Positions 44,920 to 53,661 of a stretch of 64,000 nt of DNA are shown here, piece by piece; position 1 is the first letter of the stretch; the number at the start of each line of letters is the position of its first letter. Both the position numbers and the translations under genes were made by a program. The notes below the pieces were generated by a model. It was not told where the DNA came from. It did no database searches and saw only the letters and a program-made list of their open reading frames with translations. This DNA comes from Rugamonas aquatica. GTDB lineage: Bacteria > Pseudomonadota > Gammaproteobacteria > Burkholderiales > Burkholderiaceae_D. Location of the stretch: positions 62,001 to 126,000 of the forward strand of contig NZ_WHUG01000013.1 of assembly GCF_009380215.1 (NCBI RefSeq). Direction: 5' to 3'.

Positions 44920-45171
44920 ATGAAAAAAACCGTTACGCTGTTGTCGATGCTGATGCTGAACTGCCCGCTGTTCGCGGCCACCGATCCCCTGCTGCTGCCT
45001 TCGACGATCCCGCCGGCCTGGCGCAAGCACAGGCGGCCGAACGCAGCCGCCGCGCAAAGTAAGCCGGCGCAACACTCCGAAAAGGAATGGTGGACTTATT
45101 GCCGCGTAGCACTATCATACAGTCAGTGCCACCCGCCGGAGTCCACGCCATGTCCGCAATCGCCGAGATAG
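44920..45171 (+). CDS. Small exported protein, unknown
   Basis: The 83-residue product starts MKKTVTLLSMLMLNCPLFA, a good signal peptide, with AGGA nine bases before the ATG. The mature part is short, basic and Pro/Gln-rich with two Cys (WWTYCRVALSYSQCHPPE). No family is recognised. Its end overlaps the start of the next membrane-protein gene by 22 bases, suggesting coupling. It lies 65 bp after the LytTR regulator. Confidence 0.55.
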   Translation: MKKTVTLLSMLMLNCPLFAATDPLLLPSTIPPAWRKHRRPNAAAAQSKPAQHSEKEWWTYCRVALSYSQCHPPESTPCPQSPR

Positions 45172-46187
45172 CCCCGATCTACATGCGCAGCAGGCGATTC
45201 GATCGCCTGTTCGTGCTGGGCATACCTTTGCTGGCCCTGACCATGGGCGCGCTGGCGCTGGGCCATCCGCAATACCTGGTGCTGATGCTCACGCTGGACC
45301 TGGCCCTGCTAGGCTATCACCATGTCATTTCCACCTACACCCGGCTGCTGTTCGACATGAAGTCGGCCCGCCAGCACTGGGCCCTGCTGCTGCCCTTGCC
45401 GGTGGTGGTGTTCGCCTGCGTCTACCTGCTGATACGCTGGGGCGGGGTGGCGGCGGTCGCCACGCTGTACATGCATTGGCAGTGGTATCACTACACGCGC
45501 CAGAGCGAGGGCATCAACAAGGCCTACGGCATGAAGACGCGCAGCGTCCAGGCCGGCAATGCGCTGTTCAACCGCCTCACCTTTTACCTGGTGCCGGTGG
45601 CGGCCTTCCTGATGATGAGTGCGCGCCCGGAATCGACCTTCCTGGGCATCGAGGTGTGGAAGCTGCCGGTGCCACAGTGGCTGGCCCAGGCCACGCTGGC
45701 GACGGCCGGCGCCTGTCTGGCGTGGTGGCTGGCGGCGCAACTGCGGGCGCTGCGCGCGGGCACGCTGGGGCTGCTGCATTTTGCCTATCTGTGTTCGCAT
45801 TACCTGATTTATCTGGTGTCGTACGTGGCGATCCGCGACATCACGAACGGCTGGCTGGTCATCAACGTGTGGCACAACGCGCAGTACATCGCCTTTGTCT
45901 GGCTGTTCAATTCCAACCAGTTCAAGGGCGGCGTCAACCGGCAGCAACTGGCGCTGTCCTGGCTCAGCCAGGAAGGCCGATGGCCGCTCTACCTGATGGC
46001 CTGCGTGGCGCTGGCCAGCGTGGTGTACCGTTCCATCGACGCCACCAACGCCTACCTGGCCAACTACACCGTGGTGCCGCTGGTCGTCATCGCCTACCAG
46101 GGCATCAACTTCCATCACTACATCGTCGACTCGATCATCTGGAAGCTGCGCAAGCGCGATGTGCAGAGCGCATTGAAGATAGGCTGA
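45150..46187 (+). CDS. Polytopic membrane protein, unknown, histidine-rich motifs
   Basis: The 345-residue protein has about eight hydrophobic helices. His-containing motifs near helix ends (LGYHHVISTYTRLLFD, YMHWQWYHYTRQSEG, WHNAQYIAFVWLFN, INFHHYIVDSIIWK) resemble metal-binding patterns of membrane oxygenases such as the Brp/Blh family, but the match is loose. Start 45150 has GGAG upstream; GTG-type earlier starts in the frame are not favoured. It is followed after 2 bp by an acyltransferase. Confidence 0.7.
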   Translation: MSAIAEIAPIYMRSRRFDRLFVLGIPLLALTMGALALGHPQYLVLMLTLDLALLGYHHVISTYTRLLFDMKSARQHWALLLPLPVVVFACVYLLIRWGGVAAVATLYMHWQWYHYTRQSEGINKAYGMKTRSVQAGNALFNRLTFYLVPVAAFLMMSARPESTFLGIEVWKLPVPQWLAQATLATAGACLAWWLAAQLRALRAGTLGLLHFAYLCSHYLIYLVSYVAIRDITNGWLVINVWHNAQYIAFVWLFNSNQFKGGVNRQQLALSWLSQEGRWPLYLMACVALASVVYRSIDATNAYLANYTVVPLVVIAYQGINFHHYIVDSIIWKLRKRDVQSALKIG

Positions 46188-46189
46188 CC

Positions 46190-47350
46190 ATGCCCGTCTC
46201 CGAGCGCAAGGGACTGGCCGGCAATCCCGGGCGCTATCCGGTGCTCGATGCGCTGCGCGCGGTGGCGATCCTGCTGGTGCTGGCGCGGCATTGGGCGGTG
46301 GCGTCGCAGAGCGCTTTCGGCATCGTGCCCGGCGGCCCGCTGGCGGTGCTGTCGCTCAATGGCTGGCTGGGTGTGGACCTGTTCTTTGTGCTGAGCGGAT
46401 TTTTGATCGGCACGCATTTCGCCGGTCCGCAGGCGCCGCCGTTCAGCCGCGCCGCCGTGCTGGACTTCTACCGGCGGCGCGCGTTCCGCACGCTGCCGCT
46501 GTACTGGGGCGTCATCCTGCTGTGCTGGCTGAGCGCGCCGTGGCAGCCGGGCGCCGCGTTCACCAGCCTGTCCTTCATCACCCATCTGCTGTTCATGCAG
46601 GATTATCTCGGCTCGGACGTGATCGTCACGCTGTGGTCGCTGGCGGTGGAGGAGAAGTTTTATCTGACCGCGCCGTTGCTGCTGTTCCTGCTGCTGCGGC
46701 TGCGTACCGGCATCGCCTGCGTGCTGCTGGCGGCGGCCATGGTGCTGCTGTGCTGGTCGATGCAGGCCGATGCGGCGGGCGTTGCGCCGGGCGATTACGC
46801 GACCTTCTTCTGGTCGGTGCGCGCGCCCTTCCACCATGCCGCGCTGGGCATCCTGGCCGGCGTGCTGGTCGCCGTGCAGCACAGCGCATCCAGCACGCGC
46901 AAGGCGCCGCGTCCGCTGTTCCTGGCGCTGGCCGCGCTGCCGCTGGTGCTGCTCATGTGGCGCGATTGGCAGGGGCATGGGGACTGGCAGGCGGTCTGCA
47001 GGATCATCGCGCTGTCGTCCTGCCTGTTTGCGCTGCTGGTGCGCTGCGGCCTGGCCGTCAATCGCCAACATGCGGCGTTCGGCGCGGCGCGGCCGTTGCG
47101 TTACATCGCCAGGCTGTCGTATGCGCTGTATCTGGTGCACTACCCGCTGATCGAACCGGCCATGCAGCTGTGCCGGGCGCTGTCGGCCAGCTTGCAGCAG
47201 ACTGCGCCGGCAATGGCCAGCCTGCTGTTCCTGGCGATCTACGGCGTCGTGTCCTGGGCCGCCGCGTGGCTGTTGCACGTGGCGTTGGAACGGCCCTTCC
47301 TGCTGCTGCGCGACCGGCAGCGCGCTAACGAACAGCCGGTCGCTATCTGA
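46190..47350 (+). CDS. Acyltransferase 3 family protein
   Basis: The 386-residue protein has 10-11 TM segments and the family markers YPVLDALRAVAILLVLARHW (His near 34) and LWSLAVEEKFYL. Proteins of this family O-acylate surface polysaccharides, peptidoglycan or lipids. It starts 2 bp after the unknown membrane protein, so a joint envelope modification is plausible. It converges with the MHS transporter. Confidence 0.9.
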   Translation: MPVSERKGLAGNPGRYPVLDALRAVAILLVLARHWAVASQSAFGIVPGGPLAVLSLNGWLGVDLFFVLSGFLIGTHFAGPQAPPFSRAAVLDFYRRRAFRTLPLYWGVILLCWLSAPWQPGAAFTSLSFITHLLFMQDYLGSDVIVTLWSLAVEEKFYLTAPLLLFLLLRLRTGIACVLLAAAMVLLCWSMQADAAGVAPGDYATFFWSVRAPFHHAALGILAGVLVAVQHSASSTRKAPRPLFLALAALPLVLLMWRDWQGHGDWQAVCRIIALSSCLFALLVRCGLAVNRQHAAFGAARPLRYIARLSYALYLVHYPLIEPAMQLCRALSASLQQTAPAMASLLFLAIYGVVSWAAAWLLHVALERPFLLLRDRQRANEQPVAI

Positions 47351-47351
47351 C

Positions 47352-48680
47352 TCAGACGGTGTCGGTCTGGTCTTTGACGAACAGCGCCGTAATCATGCCG
47401 ACCACGCTGATGGCGATGACATAGTAGGCTGGCGCCAGCGGATTATTCTTCAGCATCAACGCCACCACCACCGGCGTCAGGCCGCCGAAGATCGCGTACG
47501 ACAGGTTGTACGAGAAGGACAGCCCCGAGAACCGCACCTGCGCCGGGAAGGCCTTGACCAGCACGCAAGGCACGGCGCCGACCACGCCGACGCTGAAGCC
47601 GACCAGCGCGTACAAAGGCAGCAGCAAATCGGGACGGACCTTGATGGTGGTGTAGAAGATGTAGGTGCAGACCGCCAGCAGCAAGGCGCCGCCGAACAAG
47701 GTGCTGCGCGCGCCGATGCGGTCGGCCAGCACGCCGGCCACCAGGCAGCCGATCGACAGGCACAGCGTCGCCACGGTGTTGGCCACCAGCGAGGTATGCG
47801 GATCGAAGCCGTAGATTTTTTGCAGCAGCGTCGGCGTCATCAGGATGACCACGACGATGGCGGCCGACAGCATCCACGTCAGCAGCATCGAGATCACGAC
47901 CGGGCCGCGATGATTGCGCAGCACGGCCTTGAGCGGCATTTCGGCGGCCAGCGCCTTGCGCTGTTGCAGCTCGGCGAACACCGGCGTTTCATGCAGCCAG
48001 CGGCGCAGATACATCGCGCCCAGGCCGAAGATACCGCCCAGCAGGAACGGCAGGCGCCAGGCGCCGTCGGCCACCTGGTCGGGCGTGAAGGCGGTGTTGA
48101 TGCCGGTGGCGACCACCGAGCCCAGCAAGATGCCGGCGGTCAGGCCGGCGGTCAGCGTGCCGCAGGCATAGCCGATGTGGCGGGCCGGCACGTGTTCCGA
48201 TACGAACACCCACGCGCCCGGCACTTCGCCGCCCACCGCCGCGCCCTGCATCACGCGCAGCAGCAACAGCAGCACAGGCGCGGCCAGGCCGATGCTGGCG
48301 TAGGTAGGCAGCATCCCCATCAGCAAGGTCGGCACGGCCATCAGCAGGATGGACATGGTGAACATTTTTTTCCGCCCCAGCAGATCGCCGAAGTGGGCCA
48401 TGACGATGCCGCCCAGCGGACGCACCACATAGCCGGCGGCGAAGATACCGAAGGTCTGCAAGACCCGCAGCCAGTCCGGCATCGATGGCGGGAAGAACAG
48501 CTTGCCGAGCACGGCGGTGAAGAACACAAAAATAACGAAGTCGTAGAACTCCAGGGCGCCGCCCAGGGCCGACAATGACAGGGTCTTGTAATCCTGCCGG
48601 GTGAGCGCGCGCGCCGGTGCGGCGTGGGCTTCCTTCCTGGCGTTCGGGGCCACTGCGGTTGCGCTATCTTCTATGTGCAT
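47352..48680 (-). CDS. MFS transporter, metabolite:H+ symporter (MHS) type
   Basis: The 442-residue protein has 12 TM segments, the MFS loop motif GDLLGRKKMF and the MHS-type LEFYDFVIFVFF and RPLGGIVMAHFGD. Relatives carry citrate, 2-oxoglutarate, proline or shikimate; the substrate cannot be fixed here. It converges with the acyltransferase gene (1 bp between stops) and is divergent from the DUF885 gene. Confidence 0.9.
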   Translation of the reverse strand: MHIEDSATAVAPNARKEAHAAPARALTRQDYKTLSLSALGGALEFYDFVIFVFFTAVLGKLFFPPSMPDWLRVLQTFGIFAAGYVVRPLGGIVMAHFGDLLGRKKMFTMSILLMAVPTLLMGMLPTYASIGLAAPVLLLLLRVMQGAAVGGEVPGAWVFVSEHVPARHIGYACGTLTAGLTAGILLGSVVATGINTAFTPDQVADGAWRLPFLLGGIFGLGAMYLRRWLHETPVFAELQQRKALAAEMPLKAVLRNHRGPVVISMLLTWMLSAAIVVVILMTPTLLQKIYGFDPHTSLVANTVATLCLSIGCLVAGVLADRIGARSTLFGGALLLAVCTYIFYTTIKVRPDLLLPLYALVGFSVGVVGAVPCVLVKAFPAQVRFSGLSFSYNLSYAIFGGLTPVVVALMLKNNPLAPAYYVIAISVVGMITALFVKDQTDTV

Positions 48681-48824
48681 ATATTCGTCTCGCTTTTTGT
48701 CTCGTTTTTATGGGTGTGCCGGTTCGCGGCAACCATAGAATACGCAATTTTTCCCGCGATGAGTAAACCTGATCGACAAATGCTAGACTGCTGGGCGCAA
48801 ATCATCTCAACTTCGAGGACACCC

Positions 48825-50651
48825 ATGCCAACTGCCCGCCCGCTCGCCGCGCTGACCACTTCCGCCCTGATTGCCGCTTTGCTGATCGGAGCACCACCGG
48901 CGCAGGCCGCCGCAAAACCGGCCCACACGCAGCAGGCCGGACAGGCACAGAAGCAGCTGGCGAAGCTGGCCGCCGCCTTCCACACGGCGCGCTGCAAGTT
49001 CGACCCGTTGCTGTTCGCCACCGCCAACGGCGACGGCCGCTACGATGACCAGCTCGGCCTGAGCATTTCGCCCAAGGTGCGCGCGCAGCAGTTCACGCTG
49101 TACCGCCAGATGCAGAAGCAGCTGATGACGGTGCACCGCGACCAGCTCGGCCAGCAGGACCAGCTGACCTACGATCTGCTGTCCTACGAACTGAACAACG
49201 CAATGCAGCTGGAGTCCTTCCCGGAACACCTGCTGCCGCTGAACCAGCTCGACAACGTGCCCAGCACGCTGGCCAACTACGCTGACGGCAACGGTTCGCA
49301 GCCGCTGGGCACGGTCAAGCAATACCAGGCTTACCTTAGCCGTCTGAACCAGCTGCCGGCATGGATAGACCAGGCCATCGCCAACATGAAGCTGGGCATG
49401 CGCAGCGGCATCGTGCAGCCGAAGGCGATCACGGTGGCGATGCTGCCGCAGTTCCAGAACCTGCGCAGCGCTACGCCGGAAGCGAGCATCTACTACTCGC
49501 CGGTGACGCGTTTCCCGGCCGGCTTCTCCGCCGCCGACAAGCAGAAGCTGACCGCCGCCTACCTGAAGACGGTCGATACGAAAATCGCGCCGGCGCTGAA
49601 CCGTCTGGTGAGCTTCCTGGAAAATGAATACCTGCCGGCCAGCCGCGCCAGCACCGGCTGGAGCGCGCTGCCGAACGGCGCCGCCTGGTACGCCGCGCGC
49701 ATCAAAGACAGCACCAACCTGCCGCTGACGCCGGACGCGGTGCACGCGCTGGGTTTGAAGGAAGTGGCGCGCATCCAGCAGCAGCTGGCCGCGCTCGGTC
49801 CCAAGCTGGGCTACGACGGTCCTGAGAAGCAATTGCCGCAGTGGGTGGCGGCGCAGGACAAGTTCAAAATCTTCAGCACCGACGAGCAGGTGCTGGACGC
49901 TTACCGCGACATCTACGCGACCGTGCAAACCAAGTTGCCGACCTACTTCAGCCTGGTCCCGAAAGCCAAGCTGGAGCTGCATCTGGAGCCGGAGCTGACG
50001 CGCGCCACCGCGTCCGACCACTACACGCCGTCGGCGGCCGATGGTTCGCATCCGGGCGTGTTCTGGCCGGTGGTCAACGATCCGAAGAAATACAGCCGGG
50101 TCGACATGGTCAGCCTGTTCCTGCACGAAGGCGTGCCGGGCCACCACCTGCACGCGGCGCTGTTGAAGGAACTGGACTTGCCGGACTTCCGCAAGTTCAG
50201 CACCGAGAATCCAAACAGCGCGGCCTACACCGAAGGCTGGGCGCTGTACTCGGAAACGCTGGGCCGCGAGATGGGCTTGTATGAAGATCCGGTGGCCTAC
50301 TACGGCCACCTGAACGCGGAGATGCTGCGCGCGGCGCGGCTGGTAGTCGACACCGGCATGCACGCTAAAAACTGGAGCCGCGAGCAGGCCATCACCTATC
50401 TGGCGGACACGCTGGGCTGGAGCGAGGCGCGCGCCAAGAACCAGATCGAGCGCTACATGGTGTGGCCGGCGCAGGCGCTGAGCTACAAGATCGGCTCGCT
50501 GAAGATCCTGGAACTGCGGGCGCGCGCGCAGCAGGCGCTGGGCGACAAGTTCAGCTACCAGAAATTCCATGAGGTCGTGATCGGCGACGGCACGCTGCCG
50601 CTGCCTATCCTGGAAGCGCGCGTGGACCGCTGGATCGCCGCCAGCAAATAA
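48825..50651 (+). CDS. DUF885 family metallopeptidase-like protein, secreted
   Basis: The 608-residue protein has a signal peptide (about 1-28, ending PAQAA). A gluzincin-like active site is visible: HEGVPGHH (434-441), with YTEGWALYSE containing the likely third ligand Glu near 470. DUF885 proteins are found as periplasmic or lipoprotein peptidases of unknown substrate. Start 48825 has GAGG upstream; the long upstream frame is rejected. Confidence 0.87.
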   Translation: MPTARPLAALTTSALIAALLIGAPPAQAAAKPAHTQQAGQAQKQLAKLAAAFHTARCKFDPLLFATANGDGRYDDQLGLSISPKVRAQQFTLYRQMQKQLMTVHRDQLGQQDQLTYDLLSYELNNAMQLESFPEHLLPLNQLDNVPSTLANYADGNGSQPLGTVKQYQAYLSRLNQLPAWIDQAIANMKLGMRSGIVQPKAITVAMLPQFQNLRSATPEASIYYSPVTRFPAGFSAADKQKLTAAYLKTVDTKIAPALNRLVSFLENEYLPASRASTGWSALPNGAAWYAARIKDSTNLPLTPDAVHALGLKEVARIQQQLAALGPKLGYDGPEKQLPQWVAAQDKFKIFSTDEQVLDAYRDIYATVQTKLPTYFSLVPKAKLELHLEPELTRATASDHYTPSAADGSHPGVFWPVVNDPKKYSRVDMVSLFLHEGVPGHHLHAALLKELDLPDFRKFSTENPNSAAYTEGWALYSETLGREMGLYEDPVAYYGHLNAEMLRAARLVVDTGMHAKNWSREQAITYLADTLGWSEARAKNQIERYMVWPAQALSYKIGSLKILELRARAQQALGDKFSYQKFHEVVIGDGTLPLPILEARVDRWIAASK

Positions 50652-50658
50652 ACACTCT

Positions 50659-50742
50659 GGGGTCAAGTCTGACATTTGGACACGTGCTCTGCCGTAGTGA
50701 TAGCTACGGCAGAGCACGTGTCCAAATGTCAGACTTGACCCC
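50659..50742. repeat. Giant palindrome, copy 2 of 3
   Basis: Arms of 39 bp (50659-50697 and 50704-50742) are perfect complements around the 6-nt loop TGATAG. The outer segment GGGGTCAAGTCTGACATT is shared with copies 1 and 3, while the inner arm differs. It fills the gap between the convergent DUF885 and M20 genes. Confidence 0.95.
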
Positions 50743-50746
50743 GGGT

Positions 50747-52033
50747 TTATTTAAGGATGTTGAGGACGGCCAGCGTCATCGCCTGGGCGGCGGTCTTGAT
50801 CGACGGTTCCGGCACCGGCGCGTAGTACGGCGAGTGGTTGAAGGCGATCGGCTTGCCGCCCGGCCTGGCCGCCTCGGCCACCGCTTTCGGATCGTAGACG
50901 CCGGTGAAGAAGAACATGCCCGGCACGCCTTCGTTGACGTAGGCCGAGAAATCTTCGCTGGCCGTCATCGCCGGCATGCGCGCGACGTTGGCGTCGCCGA
51001 AGGCTTTTTTCAGCACGCCCTCGGTGCGCTTCACCAGCGCGTCGCTGTTGTCGATCGCGGCGCCGCCGGTAATCAGCTCCACATCTGGCGCCGGCGCATC
51101 CGCCATCGCGGCCGAGGCGTTGGCGACGCGGCGCACGCCGGCCAGCAGTTTCGCCCGTACTTCCGGGCTGTATGAGCGTATCGTGCCGCGCACGCGCACC
51201 GTGTCCGGGATGATGTTGCCGACCGAGCCGCCGTTGATCGCGCCGATGGTGACGACGCCGAATTCCTTGGGATCTTTTTCGCGGCTGACCACGGTCTGCA
51301 CGTCCACCACGAAACGGGCGGCGATGGTGATCGGGTCGAGCGCCTTGTCCGGCGCCGAGCCATGGCCGCCGCGGCCTTTAAAAGTGATTTCAATCGCGTC
51401 CGAGTTGGACGACACCGGCCCGCTGTTGTAGCCGATGGTGCCATAGGCCAGCGGCCAGGTATGCAGCGCGAAGGCGTAGTCCGGCTTCGGGAAGCGCTTG
51501 AACAGGCCGTCGTCCAGCATGGCCTTGGCGCCGCTGACGGTTTCCTCGGCCGGCTGGCCGATGAACATCAGCGTGCCCTTCCACTGCGACTTCAGCGCCA
51601 CCAGCGCGCGCGCCGCGCCCAGCCAGGCGGTCATGTGGACGTCGTGGCCGCAGCTGTGGGCCACCATCGTATCCTTGCCGTCCAACAGCGCGTGCGCCTT
51701 GCTGGAATAGGCGTAGCCGGATTTCTCCTCCATCGGCAGGCCGTCAAGCTCGGTACGCACCAGCACGGTCGGACCGGCGCCGTTCTTGTAGATCGCCACC
51801 ACCCCGGTCTTGCCGACTTTTTCCGTCACCTCGAAGCCGATCGCGCGCATCTCGGCGGCCAGCTTGGCGGCCGTGCGTTCTTCCTGGAAGGCGATCTCGG
51901 GATGCGCGTGCAGATCCTTGTAGATCGCATCGAGCTTGGGATACATGCCATTGATCTGGCTGGCGACGGCGGACGCATCCTGCGCCTGGGCGGCGTGGAT
52001 GCACAATAATGCGGCAACTGGAAGCAGCTTCAT
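50747..52033 (-). CDS. M20-family amidohydrolase (hippurate/indoleacetyl-amino-acid hydrolase-like), exported
   Basis: The 428-residue protein has a signal peptide (MKLLPVAALLCIHAAQA) and an M20D amidohydrolase domain with HSCGHDVHM (126-134; Cys128, His130), the Glu pair QPAEE and GGRGGHGSAP-like dimerisation segment. It likely deacylates amino acid conjugates. Start 52033 is set by the signal peptide; the frame is open 14 codons further. Confidence 0.9.
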   Translation of the reverse strand: MKLLPVAALLCIHAAQAQDASAVASQINGMYPKLDAIYKDLHAHPEIAFQEERTAAKLAAEMRAIGFEVTEKVGKTGVVAIYKNGAGPTVLVRTELDGLPMEEKSGYAYSSKAHALLDGKDTMVAHSCGHDVHMTAWLGAARALVALKSQWKGTLMFIGQPAEETVSGAKAMLDDGLFKRFPKPDYAFALHTWPLAYGTIGYNSGPVSSNSDAIEITFKGRGGHGSAPDKALDPITIAARFVVDVQTVVSREKDPKEFGVVTIGAINGGSVGNIIPDTVRVRGTIRSYSPEVRAKLLAGVRRVANASAAMADAPAPDVELITGGAAIDNSDALVKRTEGVLKKAFGDANVARMPAMTASEDFSAYVNEGVPGMFFFTGVYDPKAVAEAARPGGKPIAFNHSPYYAPVPEPSIKTAAQAMTLAVLNILK

Positions 52034-52078
52034 CGATGGTTTCCTGGTCTGGGGATAATCAAACCAGCATACCACCCA

Positions 52079-52166
52079 TTGGGGTCAAGTCTGACATTTG
52101 GACACGGTCTCTGCCGTAGCAGCCGCTACGGCAGAGACCGTGTCCAAATGTCAGACTTGACCCCAA
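52079..52166. repeat. Giant palindrome, copy 3 of 3
   Basis: Arms of 41 bp (52079-52119 and 52126-52166) are perfect complements around the loop CAGCCG. It lies between the M20 gene and pth, both on the minus strand, and ends 3 bp after the pth stop. Its inner arm is closest to copy 2. Confidence 0.95.
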
Positions 52167-52169
52167 CGA

Positions 52170-52751
52170 TTAAGCTGTATGCAACTTCATCGTGGCGGCG
52201 TCGAACTTGCCTTCGACGATCAGCGGCATCACCAGCAGCGACTTGTCGATGGACTGCTCGATCAGTTCCTGGTCTTCGCGGCGCGGGCGGTGCAGCACGA
52301 AGTCGGCCACCTGCTGCGCCAGGCTCAGCGTGCGCGGATGGCCGATGCCCAGGCGCAGGCGCCAGTAATCCTGCGTGCCCAATGCGGCGGTGATGTCCTT
52401 CAGGCCGTTGTGGCCGCCCGAGGAGCCGCCCTTTTTCAGGCGCGCGGTGCCGGGCATCAGGTCCAGCTCGTCGTGCACGACCAGCACTTCGTCCGGCAGG
52501 ATCTTGAAGAAGCGGCACAGGCCGCCCACCGACTGGCCGGAGCGGTTCATATACGTCTGCGGTTCCAGCAGATAGACTTCCTGGCCGGCCACCGAGCCCT
52601 TGGCCATCAGCGCGTTGTACTTGGTCTCGCGCTGCAGGCGCGCGCCGATGTCGTTGGCGAGGTTGTCCACCAGCCAGAAGCCGGCGTTGTGACGGGTTTG
52701 TTCGTATTCGGGGCCGGGATTGCCGAGGCCGACGATGAGACGTATAGGCAT
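52170..52751 (-). CDS. pth: Peptidyl-tRNA hydrolase
   Basis: The 193-residue protein has the catalytic set Asn11, His21 (TRHNAGF), Asn69 (YMNRSG) and Asp94 (VVHDELDL), and GGSSGGHNGLKDI. It releases tRNA from prematurely dropped peptidyl-tRNA. It follows rplY, as is common, with a terminator between them. Confidence 0.96.
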   Translation of the reverse strand: MPIRLIVGLGNPGPEYEQTRHNAGFWLVDNLANDIGARLQRETKYNALMAKGSVAGQEVYLLEPQTYMNRSGQSVGGLCRFFKILPDEVLVVHDELDLMPGTARLKKGGSSGGHNGLKDITAALGTQDYWRLRLGIGHPRTLSLAQQVADFVLHRPRREDQELIEQSIDKSLLVMPLIVEGKFDAATMKLHTA

Positions 52752-52789
52752 GACGTGTGGTCGAAAAAAGAGAAACGTGATTATCGCTT

Positions 52790-52830
52790 AAAAAACAAAA
52801 ACCCCCGCCGGCATGTAGCACTGGCGGGGG
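52790..52830 (-). terminator. Intrinsic terminator between rplY and pth
   Basis: CCCCCGCC (52802-52809) pairs with GGCGGGGG (52823-52830); on the minus strand TTTTTGTTTTTT follows. A T-run also follows on the plus strand. It would partly uncouple pth from rplY. Confidence 0.75.
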
Positions 52831-52866
52831 CTTTTTCCTGCAACCGCCCGAAGGCGGCGTCAGTGA

Positions 52867-53499
52867 TTACTTCTTGGCCTTGGCGGCTGGCTTGGCGTCA
52901 GCAGCTGGAGCTTCAGCAGCAGCGGCTTCAGCAGCAACGTGACCAGCTGGTACCGAAGCGGTAGCGATGGTCAGGTTCGAGCCGTGGGTGACAGCGGTCA
53001 CGCCAGCTGGCAGAACCAGGTCAGCGATGTGCAGCGAGTGACCAACGTCGATGGTCGACAGGTCAACGGTCACGAACTCTGGCAGGTCTTTAGGCAGGCA
53101 CGAAACTTCGATTTCGTTGGCTACGTGGCTGATGGTGGCGCCGTGCAGTTTGACTGCTGGGGACACGTCGGCGTTAGCGAAGTGCAGAGCAACTTTCATG
53201 TGCACTTTTTTCGAAGCATCAACGCGCTGGAAGTCAGCGTGCAGAACCAGTTGTTTGTATGCGTGGACTTGGAAGTCGCGCAGCAGAACTTGCTGGGTCA
53301 CGCCGTCGATTTCCAGATCCAGGATCGACGAGTGGAATACTTCTTTTTTCAGCGCGTGGTACAGCGCGTTGTGGTCCAGCGAGATGGTCACTGGCGCTTC
53401 GGTACCGCCGTAGATGATGCCTGGGGTTTGGCCCGAATTGCGCAGGCGGCGGCTCGCTCCGGAACCTTGCAATTCGCGTTTGAATGCAACAACTTTCAT
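52867..53499 (-). CDS. rplY: 50S ribosomal protein L25/general stress protein Ctc
   Basis: The 210-residue protein has the L25 5S-rRNA-binding domain (about 1-95) and the TL5/Ctc C-terminal domain (about 95-185), with an Ala/Lys tail (about 185-210). The start MKVVAFKRELQG at 53499 has GGAG seven bases upstream. Long-form L25 is typical for betaproteobacteria. Confidence 0.95.
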   Translation of the reverse strand: MKVVAFKRELQGSGASRRLRNSGQTPGIIYGGTEAPVTISLDHNALYHALKKEVFHSSILDLEIDGVTQQVLLRDFQVHAYKQLVLHADFQRVDASKKVHMKVALHFANADVSPAVKLHGATISHVANEIEVSCLPKDLPEFVTVDLSTIDVGHSLHIADLVLPAGVTAVTHGSNLTIATASVPAGHVAAEAAAAEAPAADAKPAAKAKK

Positions 53500-53595
53500 G
53501 TGTAACTCCAAAAATAACAGGGCTCGCGCCCCGTGTTATGAAGCCCCCGCGACCAGGGTGCTTCGAAAATGAGCTGACTGCGCTCATGAAACCGG

Positions 53596-53636
53596 GAAAA
53601 GCAAAGGCGCGACAAGCAATTTTTGCTTGTCGCGCC
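53596..53636 (-). terminator. Terminator after prs
   Basis: GGCGCGACAAGCA (53606-53618) pairs with TGCTTGTCGCGCC (53624-53636), a 13-bp stem with a 5-nt loop. The minus-strand trailer TTTGCTTTTCC is moderately T-rich. It lies about 25 bp past the prs stop and upstream of rplY. Confidence 0.75.
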
Positions 53637-53661
53637 GCTAAAACTAGCTAAACAGTTTATC

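Noticed and set aside
53512..53595. Small hairpins in the rplY leader considered as an L25 autoregulatory element
   Set aside because: Stems GAAGC/GCTTC and ATGAGC/GCTCAT are short and I see no convincing mimic of 5S rRNA loop E.
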